A stretch of DNA of 64,000 bases from Thauera sp. GTDB lineage: Bacteria; Pseudomonadota; Gammaproteobacteria; Burkholderiales; Rhodocyclaceae. A model generated the notes under the pieces. That model worked only from the letters and a program-made list of their open reading frames with translations, made no database searches and had not been told where the DNA came from. The position numbers and the translations under genes are program-made. Below are positions 20,734-29,033 of the stretch, piece after piece. Positions within the stretch are counted from its first letter, which is position 1. Every line of letters starts with the position of its first letter. The stretch covers positions 124,001 through 188,000 of the forward strand of contig JAFLDS010000004.1 in assembly GCA_017302295.1 (NCBI GenBank). The letters run 5' to 3'.

Positions 20734-21615
20734 TCACGCCCCCACGCCGCCGCTCATGCGCTCGAGCAGCTTGAGCATGGCGATCGAGTCCTCCTCGCCC
20801 AGGCCGCTACCCGCCATGGCGTTGAACATCTGCGCGGTCGCCGCGGCCGACGGCAGCGCCAGCCCGAGTCGGTGCGCCTCTTCCATGACGATGCGCAAAT
20901 CCTTCTGATGCATCCAGGCCTTGAACCCGGGCTTGAAGTTGCGATCGAGCATGCGCTGGCCGTGGTTCTCGAGGATGCGCGAGTAGGCGAAACCGCCCAG
21001 CAGCGCCTCGCGCACCTTGCCGGCGTCGACCCCGCTCTTGCTGGCGAAATTGAGCGCCTCGGCCACCGCCGCCACGCCGACGCCGGTGATGATCTGGTTG
21101 CAGGCCTTCGCCACCTGGCCGGCGCCGGCCCCACCGATCAGTGTCACCGACTTGCCCATCGCCTCGAACAGCGGCCTTGCGGTGTCGAAGGCGGCGGCAT
21201 CGCCCCCGACCATGATGGTGAGGCTGCCGGCGATCGCGCCGACCTCGCCGCCCGACACCGGCGCATCGAGGGCGACGACACCCCTCTCGGCGAGTGCGGC
21301 AGCGATCTTCTGCGCCGCGGCGGGGGCGATCGTGCTCATGTCGATGTGGATATGGCCCGGCTTCGCACCGGCGGCGACGCCATCGGGTCCGAGCGTGACC
21401 TGCTCGACATCGGGGGCGTCGGCCACCATGCTGATCGTCACCGGTGCCCGGCGCGCGACCTCGGCGGCGCTCGCGCAGTCGCCGGCACCGGCCTCGAGCA
21501 GCGGCTGCATCGACTCGCGGCGGCGGCTCCAGACATGGACCTGATGCCCGGCCTTCAGCAGATTCAAGGCCATGGGGCGGCCCATGAGGCCGAGTCCGAT
21601 GAATCCGACTTCCAT
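20734..21615 (-). CDS. Beta-hydroxyacid dehydrogenase (GlxR/GarR-like), first copy
   Basis: A 293-residue NAD(P)-dependent oxidoreductase. Motifs: GFIGLGLMGRPMA at the N-terminus, HIDMSTIAP, LDAPVSGGEVGA, the catalytic-lysine region GQVAKACNQ and MHQKDLRIVMEEA. These are typical of tartronate semialdehyde (2-hydroxy-3-oxopropionate) reductases, although succinate-semialdehyde or glyoxylate reduction occurs in the same family. A very strong ribosome site (AAGGAGGAG) precedes the ATG. No glyoxylate carboligase or glycerate kinase gene is nearby to fix the substrate. Confidence 0.82.
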   Translation of the reverse strand: MEVGFIGLGLMGRPMALNLLKAGHQVHVWSRRRESMQPLLEAGAGDCASAAEVARRAPVTISMVADAPDVEQVTLGPDGVAAGAKPGHIHIDMSTIAPAAAQKIAAALAERGVVALDAPVSGGEVGAIAGSLTIMVGGDAAAFDTARPLFEAMGKSVTLIGGAGAGQVAKACNQIITGVGVAAVAEALNFASKSGVDAGKVREALLGGFAYSRILENHGQRMLDRNFKPGFKAWMHQKDLRIVMEEAHRLGLALPSAAATAQMFNAMAGSGLGEEDSIAMLKLLERMSGGVGA

Positions 21616-21644
21616 TTACACGCTCCTCCTTGAATAATCACGCG

Positions 21645-22568
21645 ATGAACTACGGACCCATCATCAAGGAAATCGGCCGGGGCGCCAAGGGCTCGAAGCC
21701 GCTCGACATTTCCACTGCAGCGAACCTGTTCGGCGACATTCTCGACGGCACGGTGCCCGATCTCGAACTCGGCGCGATCCTGATCGCGTTGCGCGTGAAG
21801 AGCGAATCACTCGACGAACTGCTCGGCTTCAAGCAGGCGATGGACGCCCGCTGCGCGCAGCTCGCCGTGCCTGCTGGACCGCGCTGCGTGGTGCTGCCGA
21901 CCTACAACGGCGCACGCCGCCAGCCCAACCTGATGCCGCTGGTTGCGCTGCTGCTGGCGCGGGCGGGCGTGCCGGTGCTGATCCAGGGGCGGCACGATTT
22001 CGAAACGCGGGTGAGCCCCTTCGAGCTGCTCGCCGCGCTCGGCATCGAGCCTGCGGCGGACGTCGCGACGGCCTCGGCCCAGCTCGCAGCGACGCGGATC
22101 GCCTGCGTGCGTGTGGATCAGCTGCTCCCGGGGTTGGACCGCCTGCTGTCGCTGCGCCTGCGCATGGGCGTGCGCGGCAGCGGCCACACGATGGCGAAGC
22201 TGCTCGACCCGGCGCTTGGACGCAGCGTGCGCGTGGTGGCGGTGACGCACCCCGAATACCTCGAACGCATGGACGAGTTCCTGCGCCGCGACGGCGGCCG
22301 CGCCATGCTGCTGCGCGGCACCGAGGGCGAGATCTACGCCAATCCGAGGCGCTGCCCGGAACTCAAGGTGTATGCGGAAGGCGCGGCGCATGTGGCCGTC
22401 GCCGCCGAGGAAGGCGGCGCGCCGCCGCTGCCCGGCCTGCCCGACACGCCGTCAGTGGCCGACAACGCGGCGATCATCCGCGCGATGCTGGCAGGCGAAC
22501 AGCCGGTGCCCGAGCCGATCCGGGCCCAGGTCGCCGCGCTGGTCGCGCTCGCAAGGTCCGGCGTTTAG
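21645..22568 (+). CDS. ybiB: YbiB family nucleic-acid-binding protein (TrpD2-like)
   Basis: A 307-residue protein with the fold of nucleoside phosphorylase class III/anthranilate phosphoribosyltransferase (TrpD), but of the YbiB branch that binds nucleic acids non-specifically and lacks the TrpD active-site Gly-rich loop. The start MNYGPIIKEIGRGAKGS and the segment GVRGSGHTMAKLLDP are typical of YbiB. The ATG at 21645 is used; an in-frame TTG at 21630 is less likely. The gene is divergent from the dehydrogenase pair (29 bp). E. coli YbiB is under LexA control; I see no SOS box here. Confidence 0.85.
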   Translation: MNYGPIIKEIGRGAKGSKPLDISTAANLFGDILDGTVPDLELGAILIALRVKSESLDELLGFKQAMDARCAQLAVPAGPRCVVLPTYNGARRQPNLMPLVALLLARAGVPVLIQGRHDFETRVSPFELLAALGIEPAADVATASAQLAATRIACVRVDQLLPGLDRLLSLRLRMGVRGSGHTMAKLLDPALGRSVRVVAVTHPEYLERMDEFLRRDGGRAMLLRGTEGEIYANPRRCPELKVYAEGAAHVAVAAEEGGAPPLPGLPDTPSVADNAAIIRAMLAGEQPVPEPIRAQVAALVALARSGV

Positions 22569-22630
22569 GAGCGCGCTCGAGCGCGATTGCAGACATCCGT
22601 ACCCCGCAGATCGCGGTCGAGCCCGCTCCT
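22567..22630. repeat. REP-like inverted pair (REPIN-like) at the ybiB stop codon
   Basis: Two 21-base elements in opposite orientation: 22567-22587 begins AGGAGCG and ends GCGAT, and the reverse complement of 22610-22630 is the same apart from two compensating C/G changes. They are separated by 22 bp. Each element is itself a short palindromic hairpin (GCGCTCGAGCGC core in the first). This is the layout of REP doublets. The first element starts within the ybiB stop codon. It may also act as a transcription barrier between ybiB and the convergent pirin gene. Confidence 0.65.
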
Positions 22631-22679
22631 GCGACACCGATTCGTCGTCACCCGGCCGGGAACCGGCCCTGATCGTTCC

Positions 22680-23555
22680 TCAGACCAGCCGTCCGTCGCG
22701 GAAGTCGCTCAGCGCCTGGTAGATTTCCTGCTCGGTGTTCATGACGAAGGGGCCGTACTGTGCGATCGGCTCGTTCAGCGGTCGACCGGCGATCAACAGC
22801 ACTCTCGCCGCGCCCGCCGCCTCGATCACCACGCCGTCCGCCTCGGGTTCGTTGGCGAGGATGGCCATGCGTTGCAGCGGCACGGCGGTTCCATTCACGG
22901 TGACCTCGCCGCGATACACGTACGCGAAGGCGTTGTGCCCCGCAGGTAGCACCTGCGAAAAGCGCGTACCGGCCGGCAGATGCAGGTCCAGATAGAGGGG
23001 CGCGGTGGCATCGCGCGTGACCGCGCCGACAACGCCATGGCTCTCGCCCGCGATCACCGTCACCTCCACGCCGGCTTCGGTGGTGATGCGCGGCAGTTCG
23101 CCGGCGGCGAAATCGCGGTACCAGGGCGCGCACAGCTTGTCGCGGCCAGGCAGGTTGAGCCAGAGCTGAAAGCCTTCCATCACGCCTTCTTCCTGCTGCG
23201 GGATCTCGGAGTGGACCACCCCGCGGCCGGCGGTCATCCACTGCACACCGCCGTTCTCGAGCAAGCCCTCATGACCCGCGCTGTCGCGATGCAGCATGCG
23301 GCCCGCGATCATGTAGGTGATGGTCTCGAAGCCGCGGTGCGGATGGTCGGGAAAACCGGCGATGTAATCGTCCGGCTTGTCGCTACCGAAGGCGTCCAGC
23401 ATCAGGAAGGGGTCGAGCCGGCGCTGCAGCGGCTGCGTCAGCACGCGGGTGAGCTTTACCCCCGCGCCGTCGGAGGTCGCCTTGCCGACGACCAGCCGTT
23501 CCACGCTGCGGGGTCGCGCGACCGTTTCGGTGCGAAGTGCGGTGTTCGTCGTCAT
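22680..23555 (-). CDS. Pirin family protein (bicupin, possible quercetinase)
   Basis: A 291-residue bicupin metalloprotein of the pirin family. The metal-site segment DHPHRGFETITYM and the downstream WMTAGRGVVHSE with a second His/Glu pair are present, as is the C-terminal pirin domain (GEVTVNG, ILIAGRPLNEPI-like, YGPFVMN). Some bacterial pirins act as quercetin dioxygenases, and others bind metabolic enzymes; the role here is undetermined. It follows azoR by 59 bp on the same strand, suggesting a joint response to quinone-type or flavonoid compounds. Confidence 0.9.
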   Translation of the reverse strand: MTTNTALRTETVARPRSVERLVVGKATSDGAGVKLTRVLTQPLQRRLDPFLMLDAFGSDKPDDYIAGFPDHPHRGFETITYMIAGRMLHRDSAGHEGLLENGGVQWMTAGRGVVHSEIPQQEEGVMEGFQLWLNLPGRDKLCAPWYRDFAAGELPRITTEAGVEVTVIAGESHGVVGAVTRDATAPLYLDLHLPAGTRFSQVLPAGHNAFAYVYRGEVTVNGTAVPLQRMAILANEPEADGVVIEAAGAARVLLIAGRPLNEPIAQYGPFVMNTEQEIYQALSDFRDGRLV

Positions 23556-23614
23556 GGCGACTCCTTCAGGAAATCAGAAGCGGGGCGCCCGCGGGCGCCC
23601 GCCGTGCAGACCGA

Positions 23615-24214
23615 TCAGGCCAGGGCTGCGTCGATGTCGGCAGCCGCCTGGTCGAAGCCCTTCTGCGCCGCTTCCGGACCCATGTTGAGGCCTTCGGCAT
23701 ACACGAAGTGCAGATCGGTCATGCCGAGGAAGCCGAGGACGGCCTTCAGGTAGGGCACCTGGGTGTCGAGCTCCGAACCGCGGTACATGCCGCCACGCGC
23801 CAGGGCGATGTACACCTTCTTGCCCTTGAGCAGGCCTTCCGGACCGTTTGCCGTGTATTGGAAGGTCACGCCGGCACGGGCGATGGCGTCGATCCAGTTC
23901 TTGAACTGGGCGGTGACGGTGAAGTTGTACATCGGCACGCCCAGCACCAGCACGTCGGCAGCCTGGACTTCGGCGATCGCGGCGTCGGCGATCGCAACAC
24001 GTGCAGCCTGCTCCGGCGTGCGCTGCTCGACCGGGGTAAACAGGGCGCCGAGCGCGGCTTCGTCGAGCACCGGCACCGGACGGGTAGCCAGGTCGCGCAC
24101 TGCAACCGTGGCGCCGGCGTTCGCGGCCAGCAAACGGGCGGTGATGTCGTTGGCAACGCGGGTGGAATTGGCGCCTTCGCTGCGGGCACTGGAGTTGATC
24201 TGCAGGATGTTCAT
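23615..24214 (-). CDS. azoR: FMN-dependent NADH-azoreductase / quinone reductase
   Basis: A 199-residue flavodoxin-fold enzyme reducing quinones and azo compounds with NAD(P)H and FMN. It starts [17 protein letters not shown], the phosphate-binding loop of AzoR, and contains [28 protein letters not shown] and ARGGMY, both FMN/substrate loops of the family. The ATG at 24214 has an AGAGGA ribosome site; an upstream in-frame codon at 24238 is rejected. It leads a two-gene unit with the pirin gene, is divergent from a LysR regulator, and has a likely LysR operator in front. Confidence 0.93.
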   Translation of the reverse strand: MNILQINSSARSEGANSTRVANDITARLLAANAGATVAVRDLATRPVPVLDEAALGALFTPVEQRTPEQAARVAIADAAIAEVQAADVLVLGVPMYNFTVTAQFKNWIDAIARAGVTFQYTANGPEGLLKGKKVYIALARGGMYRGSELDTQVPYLKAVLGFLGMTDLHFVYAEGLNMGPEAAQKGFDQAAADIDAALA

Positions 24215-24236
24215 CTGTCTTTCCTCTGGGCTGAAC

Positions 24237-24264
24237 AAGATTAAGTGAGACGAACTTTAATCTT
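24237..24264. promoter_or_regulatory. 28-bp inverted repeat, probable LysR-type operator
   Basis: Perfect 8-bp arms AAGATTAA and TTAATCTT separated by 12 bp, lying midway between azoR (start 24214) and the lysR gene (start 24313). The A/T-rich dyad fits the T-N11-A class of LysR sites. The minus-strand arm supplies a TAATCT -10-like hexamer for azoR with a poor -35, which fits an activated promoter. Confidence 0.7.
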
Positions 24265-24312
24265 CCCAAACGCACTGCGTAAGCCACTAAAATGGATTAC
24301 ATTGTCTCGCCT

Positions 24313-25233
24313 ATGGAACAGTTTGAACCCAACGATCTGCTCATCTTCGCCCGCGTGGCCGACGCCGGCAGTTTCAGCCAGGCGGCCGAACGGCTTGGAT
24401 TGCCCAAATCGACGGTGTCGCGCCGCATCGCGCTGCTCGAAGAAAGACTCGGCGAGCGCCTGATGCTGCGCACCACGCGGCGCCTCAGCGTGACCGAGTT
24501 CGGCCAGCATCTGCTCGAACACGCGCGCCAGGTCGTGGCCGAGGTCGAGGCGGTGCGCTCGCTGGCCGAGCATCGCCAGGCGCGGCCGAGCGGCCGGCTG
24601 CGGGTGTCGATGCCGAGCGACTTCGCCAACCTGCTGCTCACCGACATGCTGGCCGCCTTCATCGCCCTGCACCCCGAGGTCTCGCTCGAACTCGACCTGT
24701 CGCCGCGTCGCGTGGATCTGCTTGGCGAGAACTTCGACATCGCCTTGCGCATGGGCGCGCTGCCCGACGACGCCCTGCTGGCCGCGCGCCGCATCGCGGT
24801 TTTTCCGCATGGGCTCTATGCCGCGCCGTCCTACCTGGCCGAGCACGGCGAACCCGCCGCGCCCGACGACCTCGTCGATCATCAGTCATTGCGCCTGCTC
24901 GGGCGCAACGGCGAACCACTGCCATGGACGCTGCTGCGCGGCGAAGAGCGGTGGGAAGGCCTGCCGCCCGGCCGCACCACCGCGAACTCGCCGGAACTGC
25001 TGATTCGACTCGCCAGCGCAGGTGCCGGCATCGCGGCGGTGCCGGAGTTCTCCGCCGCGCCGTGCGTGCGACGAGGTGAGCTGCGCCGGGTGATGCCGGA
25101 CTGGTGCCTGCCCTCGCACACCGCCTGGGCCGTCTTTCCCGGGCGGCGCCTGATGCCAGCCAAGACGCGCGCCTTCATCGACATGCTGCAGGCGGCGATG
25201 GCCGCGCATCCTGACAAGCCGGTGCAGGCATGA
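24313..25233 (+). CDS. LysR-family transcriptional regulator
   Basis: A 306-residue LTTR with an N-terminal winged helix-turn-helix (FARVADAGSFSQAAERLGLPKSTVSRRIALLEERLGERLMLRTTRRLSVTEFG) and a C-terminal substrate-binding domain from about residue 92. The ATG at 24292 lies inside a TAAAAT -10-like box (24288-24293), so I use the next in-frame ATG at 24313. It is divergent from azoR-pirin with an inverted repeat between, so it is probably their regulator and autoregulated. The inducer is unknown; a quinone or aromatic compound is plausible. Confidence 0.88.
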   Translation: MEQFEPNDLLIFARVADAGSFSQAAERLGLPKSTVSRRIALLEERLGERLMLRTTRRLSVTEFGQHLLEHARQVVAEVEAVRSLAEHRQARPSGRLRVSMPSDFANLLLTDMLAAFIALHPEVSLELDLSPRRVDLLGENFDIALRMGALPDDALLAARRIAVFPHGLYAAPSYLAEHGEPAAPDDLVDHQSLRLLGRNGEPLPWTLLRGEERWEGLPPGRTTANSPELLIRLASAGAGIAAVPEFSAAPCVRRGELRRVMPDWCLPSHTAWAVFPGRRLMPAKTRAFIDMLQAAMAAHPDKPVQA

Positions 25234-25413
25234 CCCGTGCCCTGCCCGCGGCCCGGGAACTTCCATGGCGCACGCCATGACGAAGCCAGCATCCTTCTTC
25301 GCATCGCTCGCGGCACGCCTGCAAAGCCCACCTACAATATCGCGCTTTCCGCCAGCGACCGCCCACGCGGCCGCAGCGGGGTCCCTCATTACGCCTGCCT
25401 GATCGTCCCTCCC

Positions 25414-25926
25414 ATGCCTCTGCTTCAGACTGTCTGCCGCCTGCCTGCCCGCCCCCTGTTCTTCGCCCTGTTTGCCGCCTGCTTCGTCCTGCTCGGCGCC
25501 GGGCTGTACCTGCAACACGTCGTCGGCCTGCAGCCCTGCCCGATGTGCATCATGCAGCGCTACGCCTTCGTCGCCGTCGGCCTGATCGCCCTGGTCGCGG
25601 CCCTGCACGGCCCGCGGAGCACCGGTGCGCGCATCTACGCCGGCCTCATCGGCCTTGCGGCGCTGTCCGGTGCCGGCGTCGCGGTACGCCAGAGCTGGAT
25701 GCAGCTCAACCCGCCGGCCTTCCCCGAGTGCGGCCCCGGCCTTGAGTACATGCTGGAAAGCTTTCCGCTCGGACAGTCCTTGCCGATGATCTTCCGCGGC
25801 GCCGGCGACTGCTCGGCGATCGACTGGACCTTCCTCGGCCTGTCGCTGGCGAACTGGTCGTTCCTGTGCTTCAGCGCTGTGATCATGTTCGCCGGTTGGA
25901 TGCTGCTACGCCGCAACCGCGCCTGA
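25414..25926 (+). CDS. dsbB: Disulfide bond formation protein B
   Basis: A 170-residue inner-membrane quinone reductase that reoxidises DsbA. Four hydrophobic helices are visible (about 14-33, 49-63, 72-90, 138-164). The two redox pairs are present: Cys42/Cys45 in the first periplasmic loop (PCPMC) and Cys106/Cys133 in the second, and an Arg follows the first pair (MQR). I use the ATG at 25414; the long in-frame extension upstream is not protein-like. No dsbA gene is nearby. A TACAAT -10-like hexamer near 25333 may drive it. Confidence 0.93.
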   Translation: MPLLQTVCRLPARPLFFALFAACFVLLGAGLYLQHVVGLQPCPMCIMQRYAFVAVGLIALVAALHGPRSTGARIYAGLIGLAALSGAGVAVRQSWMQLNPPAFPECGPGLEYMLESFPLGQSLPMIFRGAGDCSAIDWTFLGLSLANWSFLCFSAVIMFAGWMLLRRNRA

Positions 25927-25947
25927 GCGCGCGCTCACAACCGCTCT

Positions 25948-26910
25948 TCACCGCGCCGGCGCCCCCTGGCGACGCCAGGCCGCCGGCGTGCACGCGAAGG
26001 TGCGCTTGAAGGCACGGTTGAAGGCGGCATCCGATTCGTAGCCGACATCCCAGGCGATCTGGGCCGTCGATGCCGCGCTGTCGCGGAGTCGCAGCGCTGC
26101 CAGCTGCAGCCGCCAGCCCGCCAGGTAATGCATCGGCGGCGCGCCCAGCAGCGCGGTGAAGCGTTCGGCAAACGCGGAACGTGACAAGCCGACCTCGCGC
26201 GCCAGCTCCTCGGTGGTCCATGGGTGGGCGACACGCGTGTGCAGCAAGGCCAGCGCCCGGCCGATGCGGCGATCCTGCAGCCCCGCGAGCCAGCCTGTCT
26301 GCCCTGCGGGCATGGCCGCGAGGTAGCGCCGCACGGCCTCGACGAAAAGCAGCTCGGCGAGTTTGCCCAGCACCGCAGCCGAACCCGCGCCGCCCTGCGC
26401 GAACTCCTCTGCGGCATGGCGGAACGAGCTTTCGATCCAGGCGCCGGTGGCGTGGCTGCCCATTTCCAGACTGAGTAGGGACGGCAGGGTCGCGATGAGC
26501 GGATTGTGCGGCGCGTCGCAGCCCAGATAACCGCACACGATGCGGGTGGCCTCGCCGCCGCCGCCATGGCGCAGCACGGCCGGTGCGGTCGCGTCGGGCG
26601 CCTGCACCTCGCCGGCGATGACCACCGGCGGCAGTCCGGGCGTGCTGGCCAGCAGGTGGCGATCGTTGCGCGGAAGCAGCACGATCTCGCCAGCCCGCAC
26701 TTCGAGCGGCGGCGTTCCCTGCACCTCGACGAACAGCCTTCCCGCCACCACGTAGTGATAGGCGATCAGGTGTGCCGGCATGCCTCCCTGCGCACTGAAA
26801 TCCTCCGGCCCGACCTGCGACACGACGCACCACGGCGCGGTGAACTCGGCGTCGAGAAACACGCCGCCCGATAGCCTCACCGCAGCGAACACCTCCGACA
26901 GGGCATCCAT
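25948..26910 (-). CDS. AraC-family regulator with N-terminal cupin domain
   Basis: A 320-residue transcription factor. The ATG at 26910 has a strong GGAGGAAGG ribosome site. Residues 1-190 form the cupin-like AraC N-terminal domain typical of a large uncharacterised group (VRLSGGVFLDAEFTAPWCV, PRNDRHLL); residues 215-315 carry two helix-turn-helix motifs (WTTEELAREVGLSRSAFAERF and STAQIAWDVGYESDAAFNRAFKRTF). It converges with dsbB (21 bp) and is divergent from the TPR gene, a possible target. The ligand is unknown. Confidence 0.88.
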   Translation of the reverse strand: MDALSEVFAAVRLSGGVFLDAEFTAPWCVVSQVGPEDFSAQGGMPAHLIAYHYVVAGRLFVEVQGTPPLEVRAGEIVLLPRNDRHLLASTPGLPPVVIAGEVQAPDATAPAVLRHGGGGEATRIVCGYLGCDAPHNPLIATLPSLLSLEMGSHATGAWIESSFRHAAEEFAQGGAGSAAVLGKLAELLFVEAVRRYLAAMPAGQTGWLAGLQDRRIGRALALLHTRVAHPWTTEELAREVGLSRSAFAERFTALLGAPPMHYLAGWRLQLAALRLRDSAASTAQIAWDVGYESDAAFNRAFKRTFACTPAAWRRQGAPAR

Positions 26911-27077
26911 CGTCCCTTCCTCCAGAGGGTCCGGCGCCCGGGTCAAGACTTCCGGCGCCGCGGGCATATCCGCCCTTGCCCCTCAGGATTAACTTAGCAC
27001 TACGGGTAAGCCTCGGCCGCAATTGCCGACACCCCCTCACAAAAATGGACGACACCCCCACCCCAAGGAGACATGCC

Positions 27078-28406
27078 ATGACCATCCACGACGACCTCGG
27101 ACTGACGCTTTCCGGCGCCGACAGCGCGGGGCTCACCCACTACCGGCGCGCGCTTCGCCAGTTCCAGTGCTACATCGAGGATCCGGTGGCGAGCGTCGAC
27201 ACGGCCATCGCCCACTGCCCCGGCTTCGTCATGGCCCACGTCCTGAAGGCCTGGCTGCACCTGCTGGGCACCGAGCCGGAGGCGCTCGCCGTCGCGCGCG
27301 ACTGTCACACCGCGGCAGTTGCGCTGCCGGCGACAACGCGCGAGCGAGGCCACCTGGCGGCGATCGGCGCCGCGCTGGAGGGGCACTGGCATCGCGCCGG
27401 GCGCATCCTCGAGGACATCTCCATCGACCATGCGCGCGACATCCTCGCCTTGCAGGCGGGGCACATCATCGATTTCTACATCGGCGATGCGCGCATGCTG
27501 CGCGATCGCATCGCCCGCGCACTACCGGCCTGGTCGCCGACGATGCCCGGATACCACGCGGTCCTCGGCCTGTACGCTTTCGGCCTCGAGGAGTGCGGTG
27601 ACTATGCGCGTGCCGAGGCCGTCGGCCGCAACGGCGTCGAGCTCGAGCCGCGCGACGGCTGGTCCCAGCACGCGGTCGCCCACGTCATGGAAATGCAGGG
27701 CCGCGAGCGCGAGGGCATCGCCTGGATGCGGGAGAACGTCGCCGCCTGGAGCGCCGACAGCTTCTTCCAGGTGCATAACTGGTGGCACCTGGCACTGTTC
27801 CACCTCGAACTCGGCGAGATCGACGAGGTGCTGGCCCTGTTCGATGGCCCCATCCATGGCGCGCGCTCCCATGTCGTGCTCGACATGATCGACGCTTCAG
27901 CCATGCTGTGGCGGCTGCAGCTGCGTGGGATCGACGTTGGCGCGCGCTGGCAGAGCGTGGCCGATGGGTGGGCGCCCCTTGCCCGCGCCGGCAACTATGC
28001 GTTCAACGACGTGCATGCGGCGATGGCCTTCGTCGGCGCAGGGCGCCTGGACGCGCTCGACGAACTGATAGAGACGCAACGCGCGGTATTGGGCGGCGAC
28101 GGCGACAACGTCGCCTTCACGCGCGACGTCGGCCATCCCCTTGTGCTGGCGTTGCAGGCTTTCGGCAAAGGGCGCTACGACGAAACCGTAAGGCTGATCC
28201 GCGATGTGCGCAGCATCGCCCACCGCTTTGGGGGCAGCCATGCGCAGCGCAGCGTGCTCGACCTCACGCTGATCGAGGCCGCCCTTCGCGGCGGGCAGCA
28301 CAATCTCGCCGCGGCGCTCGTCGCCGAGCGTCTGACGACGCGGCCGCACAGTCCGCTTACGCGGCTGTTTCAGATCAGGCTCGAACCGATGCGGAAGGCG
28401 GCGTGA
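27078..28406 (+). CDS. TTC38-like tetratricopeptide repeat protein
   Basis: A 442-residue soluble helical protein resembling tetratricopeptide repeat protein 38. Start chosen from the AAGGAG site 7 bases before the ATG. Family features include DHARDILALQAGHIIDFYIGDARMLRDRI, MPGYHAVLGLYAFGLEECGDYARAE, DGWSQHAVAHVMEMQGR and FFQVHNWWHLALFHLELG. There is no signal peptide. Function of the family is not known in bacteria. It is divergent from an AraC regulator whose gene lies 167 bp away, so the pair may be one regulatory unit. Confidence 0.85.
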   Translation: MTIHDDLGLTLSGADSAGLTHYRRALRQFQCYIEDPVASVDTAIAHCPGFVMAHVLKAWLHLLGTEPEALAVARDCHTAAVALPATTRERGHLAAIGAALEGHWHRAGRILEDISIDHARDILALQAGHIIDFYIGDARMLRDRIARALPAWSPTMPGYHAVLGLYAFGLEECGDYARAEAVGRNGVELEPRDGWSQHAVAHVMEMQGREREGIAWMRENVAAWSADSFFQVHNWWHLALFHLELGEIDEVLALFDGPIHGARSHVVLDMIDASAMLWRLQLRGIDVGARWQSVADGWAPLARAGNYAFNDVHAAMAFVGAGRLDALDELIETQRAVLGGDGDNVAFTRDVGHPLVLALQAFGKGRYDETVRLIRDVRSIAHRFGGSHAQRSVLDLTLIEAALRGGQHNLAAALVAERLTTRPHSPLTRLFQIRLEPMRKAA

Positions 28407-28454
28407 GGGCCGGGGAGGCCTGAGTGTGGGCACCCGGCCGGTGCGCGTCCCTGC

Positions 28455-28763
28455 TCAGTTGACGATGCGAACGATGGCGCCGCCGATCTCGTACAGGCCC
28501 CCGCCCAGCGCATTGCAGCGCTTGACCTCGAGCTTGGCCACCAGCGGCGGGCGGTCGACCGCGCCCTCGGGCGGGGCGACCGCGACCTCGAGCACTTCGC
28601 CCCGTCCCGGCACGTAGGCGGCATGTAGCGTCATGCCGCTCACGCTGAGTTCGAGGCATTGCGCAGGAATGCGCTCTCCATGAGGCAACTGGATAGCCGC
28701 GGTGCAACCGAGCGGGACGCGACGGTCCAGGCGCCGGTTCAGGTGGGCGGAGTGATCGTTCAT
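28455..28763 (-). CDS. PilZ domain protein
   Basis: A 102-residue single PilZ domain, a c-di-GMP receptor fold. The RxxxR motif is in NRRLDRRVPL (residues 9-18). The second motif, normally (D/N)xSxxG, appears as ELSVSGM, with Glu in place of Asp/Asn. Binding to c-di-GMP is therefore plausible but not assured. The start ATG at 28763 is preferred to in-frame codons upstream by the compact domain boundary. It follows the RND/DUF2892 genes by 60 bp and might be cotranscribed. Confidence 0.8.
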   Translation of the reverse strand: MNDHSAHLNRRLDRRVPLGCTAAIQLPHGERIPAQCLELSVSGMTLHAAYVPGRGEVLEVAVAPPEGAVDRPPLVAKLEVKRCNALGGGLYEIGGAIVRIVN

Positions 28764-28823
28764 GATTCCAGACGGATGTTCATGCGGTTGCGCATTGTAT
28801 CCGCCCTGCACGCACGCGCCCGC

Positions 28824-29033
28824 TCAGTCCTTCACGCCGACCTTGCGCAGGATGTTCTCCAGCGGGCACAGCCCGGTGAAGCCGCTCTGGAATAGGTTTG
28901 CGCCGACGAACACGGTGAACCACAGGAAGTTCTTGTTCACGAACAGCGGCGAGCCTTCCACGCCCAGCGCGAGCGAAATGAGCACGAAGGCGCCGGCGAA
29001 GATGCGCACCAGTTTATTGACATTGAGGGCCAT
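28824..29033 (-). CDS. DUF2892 (YgaP-type) small membrane protein
   Basis: A 69-residue protein with two transmembrane helices (about 10-24 and 36-53) separated by a short turn, ending GLCPLENILRKVGVKD, as in the membrane part of E. coli YgaP and stand-alone DUF2892 proteins. The start ATG overlaps the permease stop (TGATG), so it is coupled to the efflux genes. YgaP-type proteins occur in sulfide or persulfide-response operons, but no rhodanese domain is present here. Confidence 0.85.
   Translation of the reverse strand: MALNVNKLVRIFAGAFVLISLALGVEGSPLFVNKNFLWFTVFVGANLFQSGFTGLCPLENILRKVGVKD

Noticed and set aside
28407-28454. Terminator after the TTC38-like gene
   Set aside because: GGCCGGG/CCCGGCC arms exist but the loop is long and no T tract follows.
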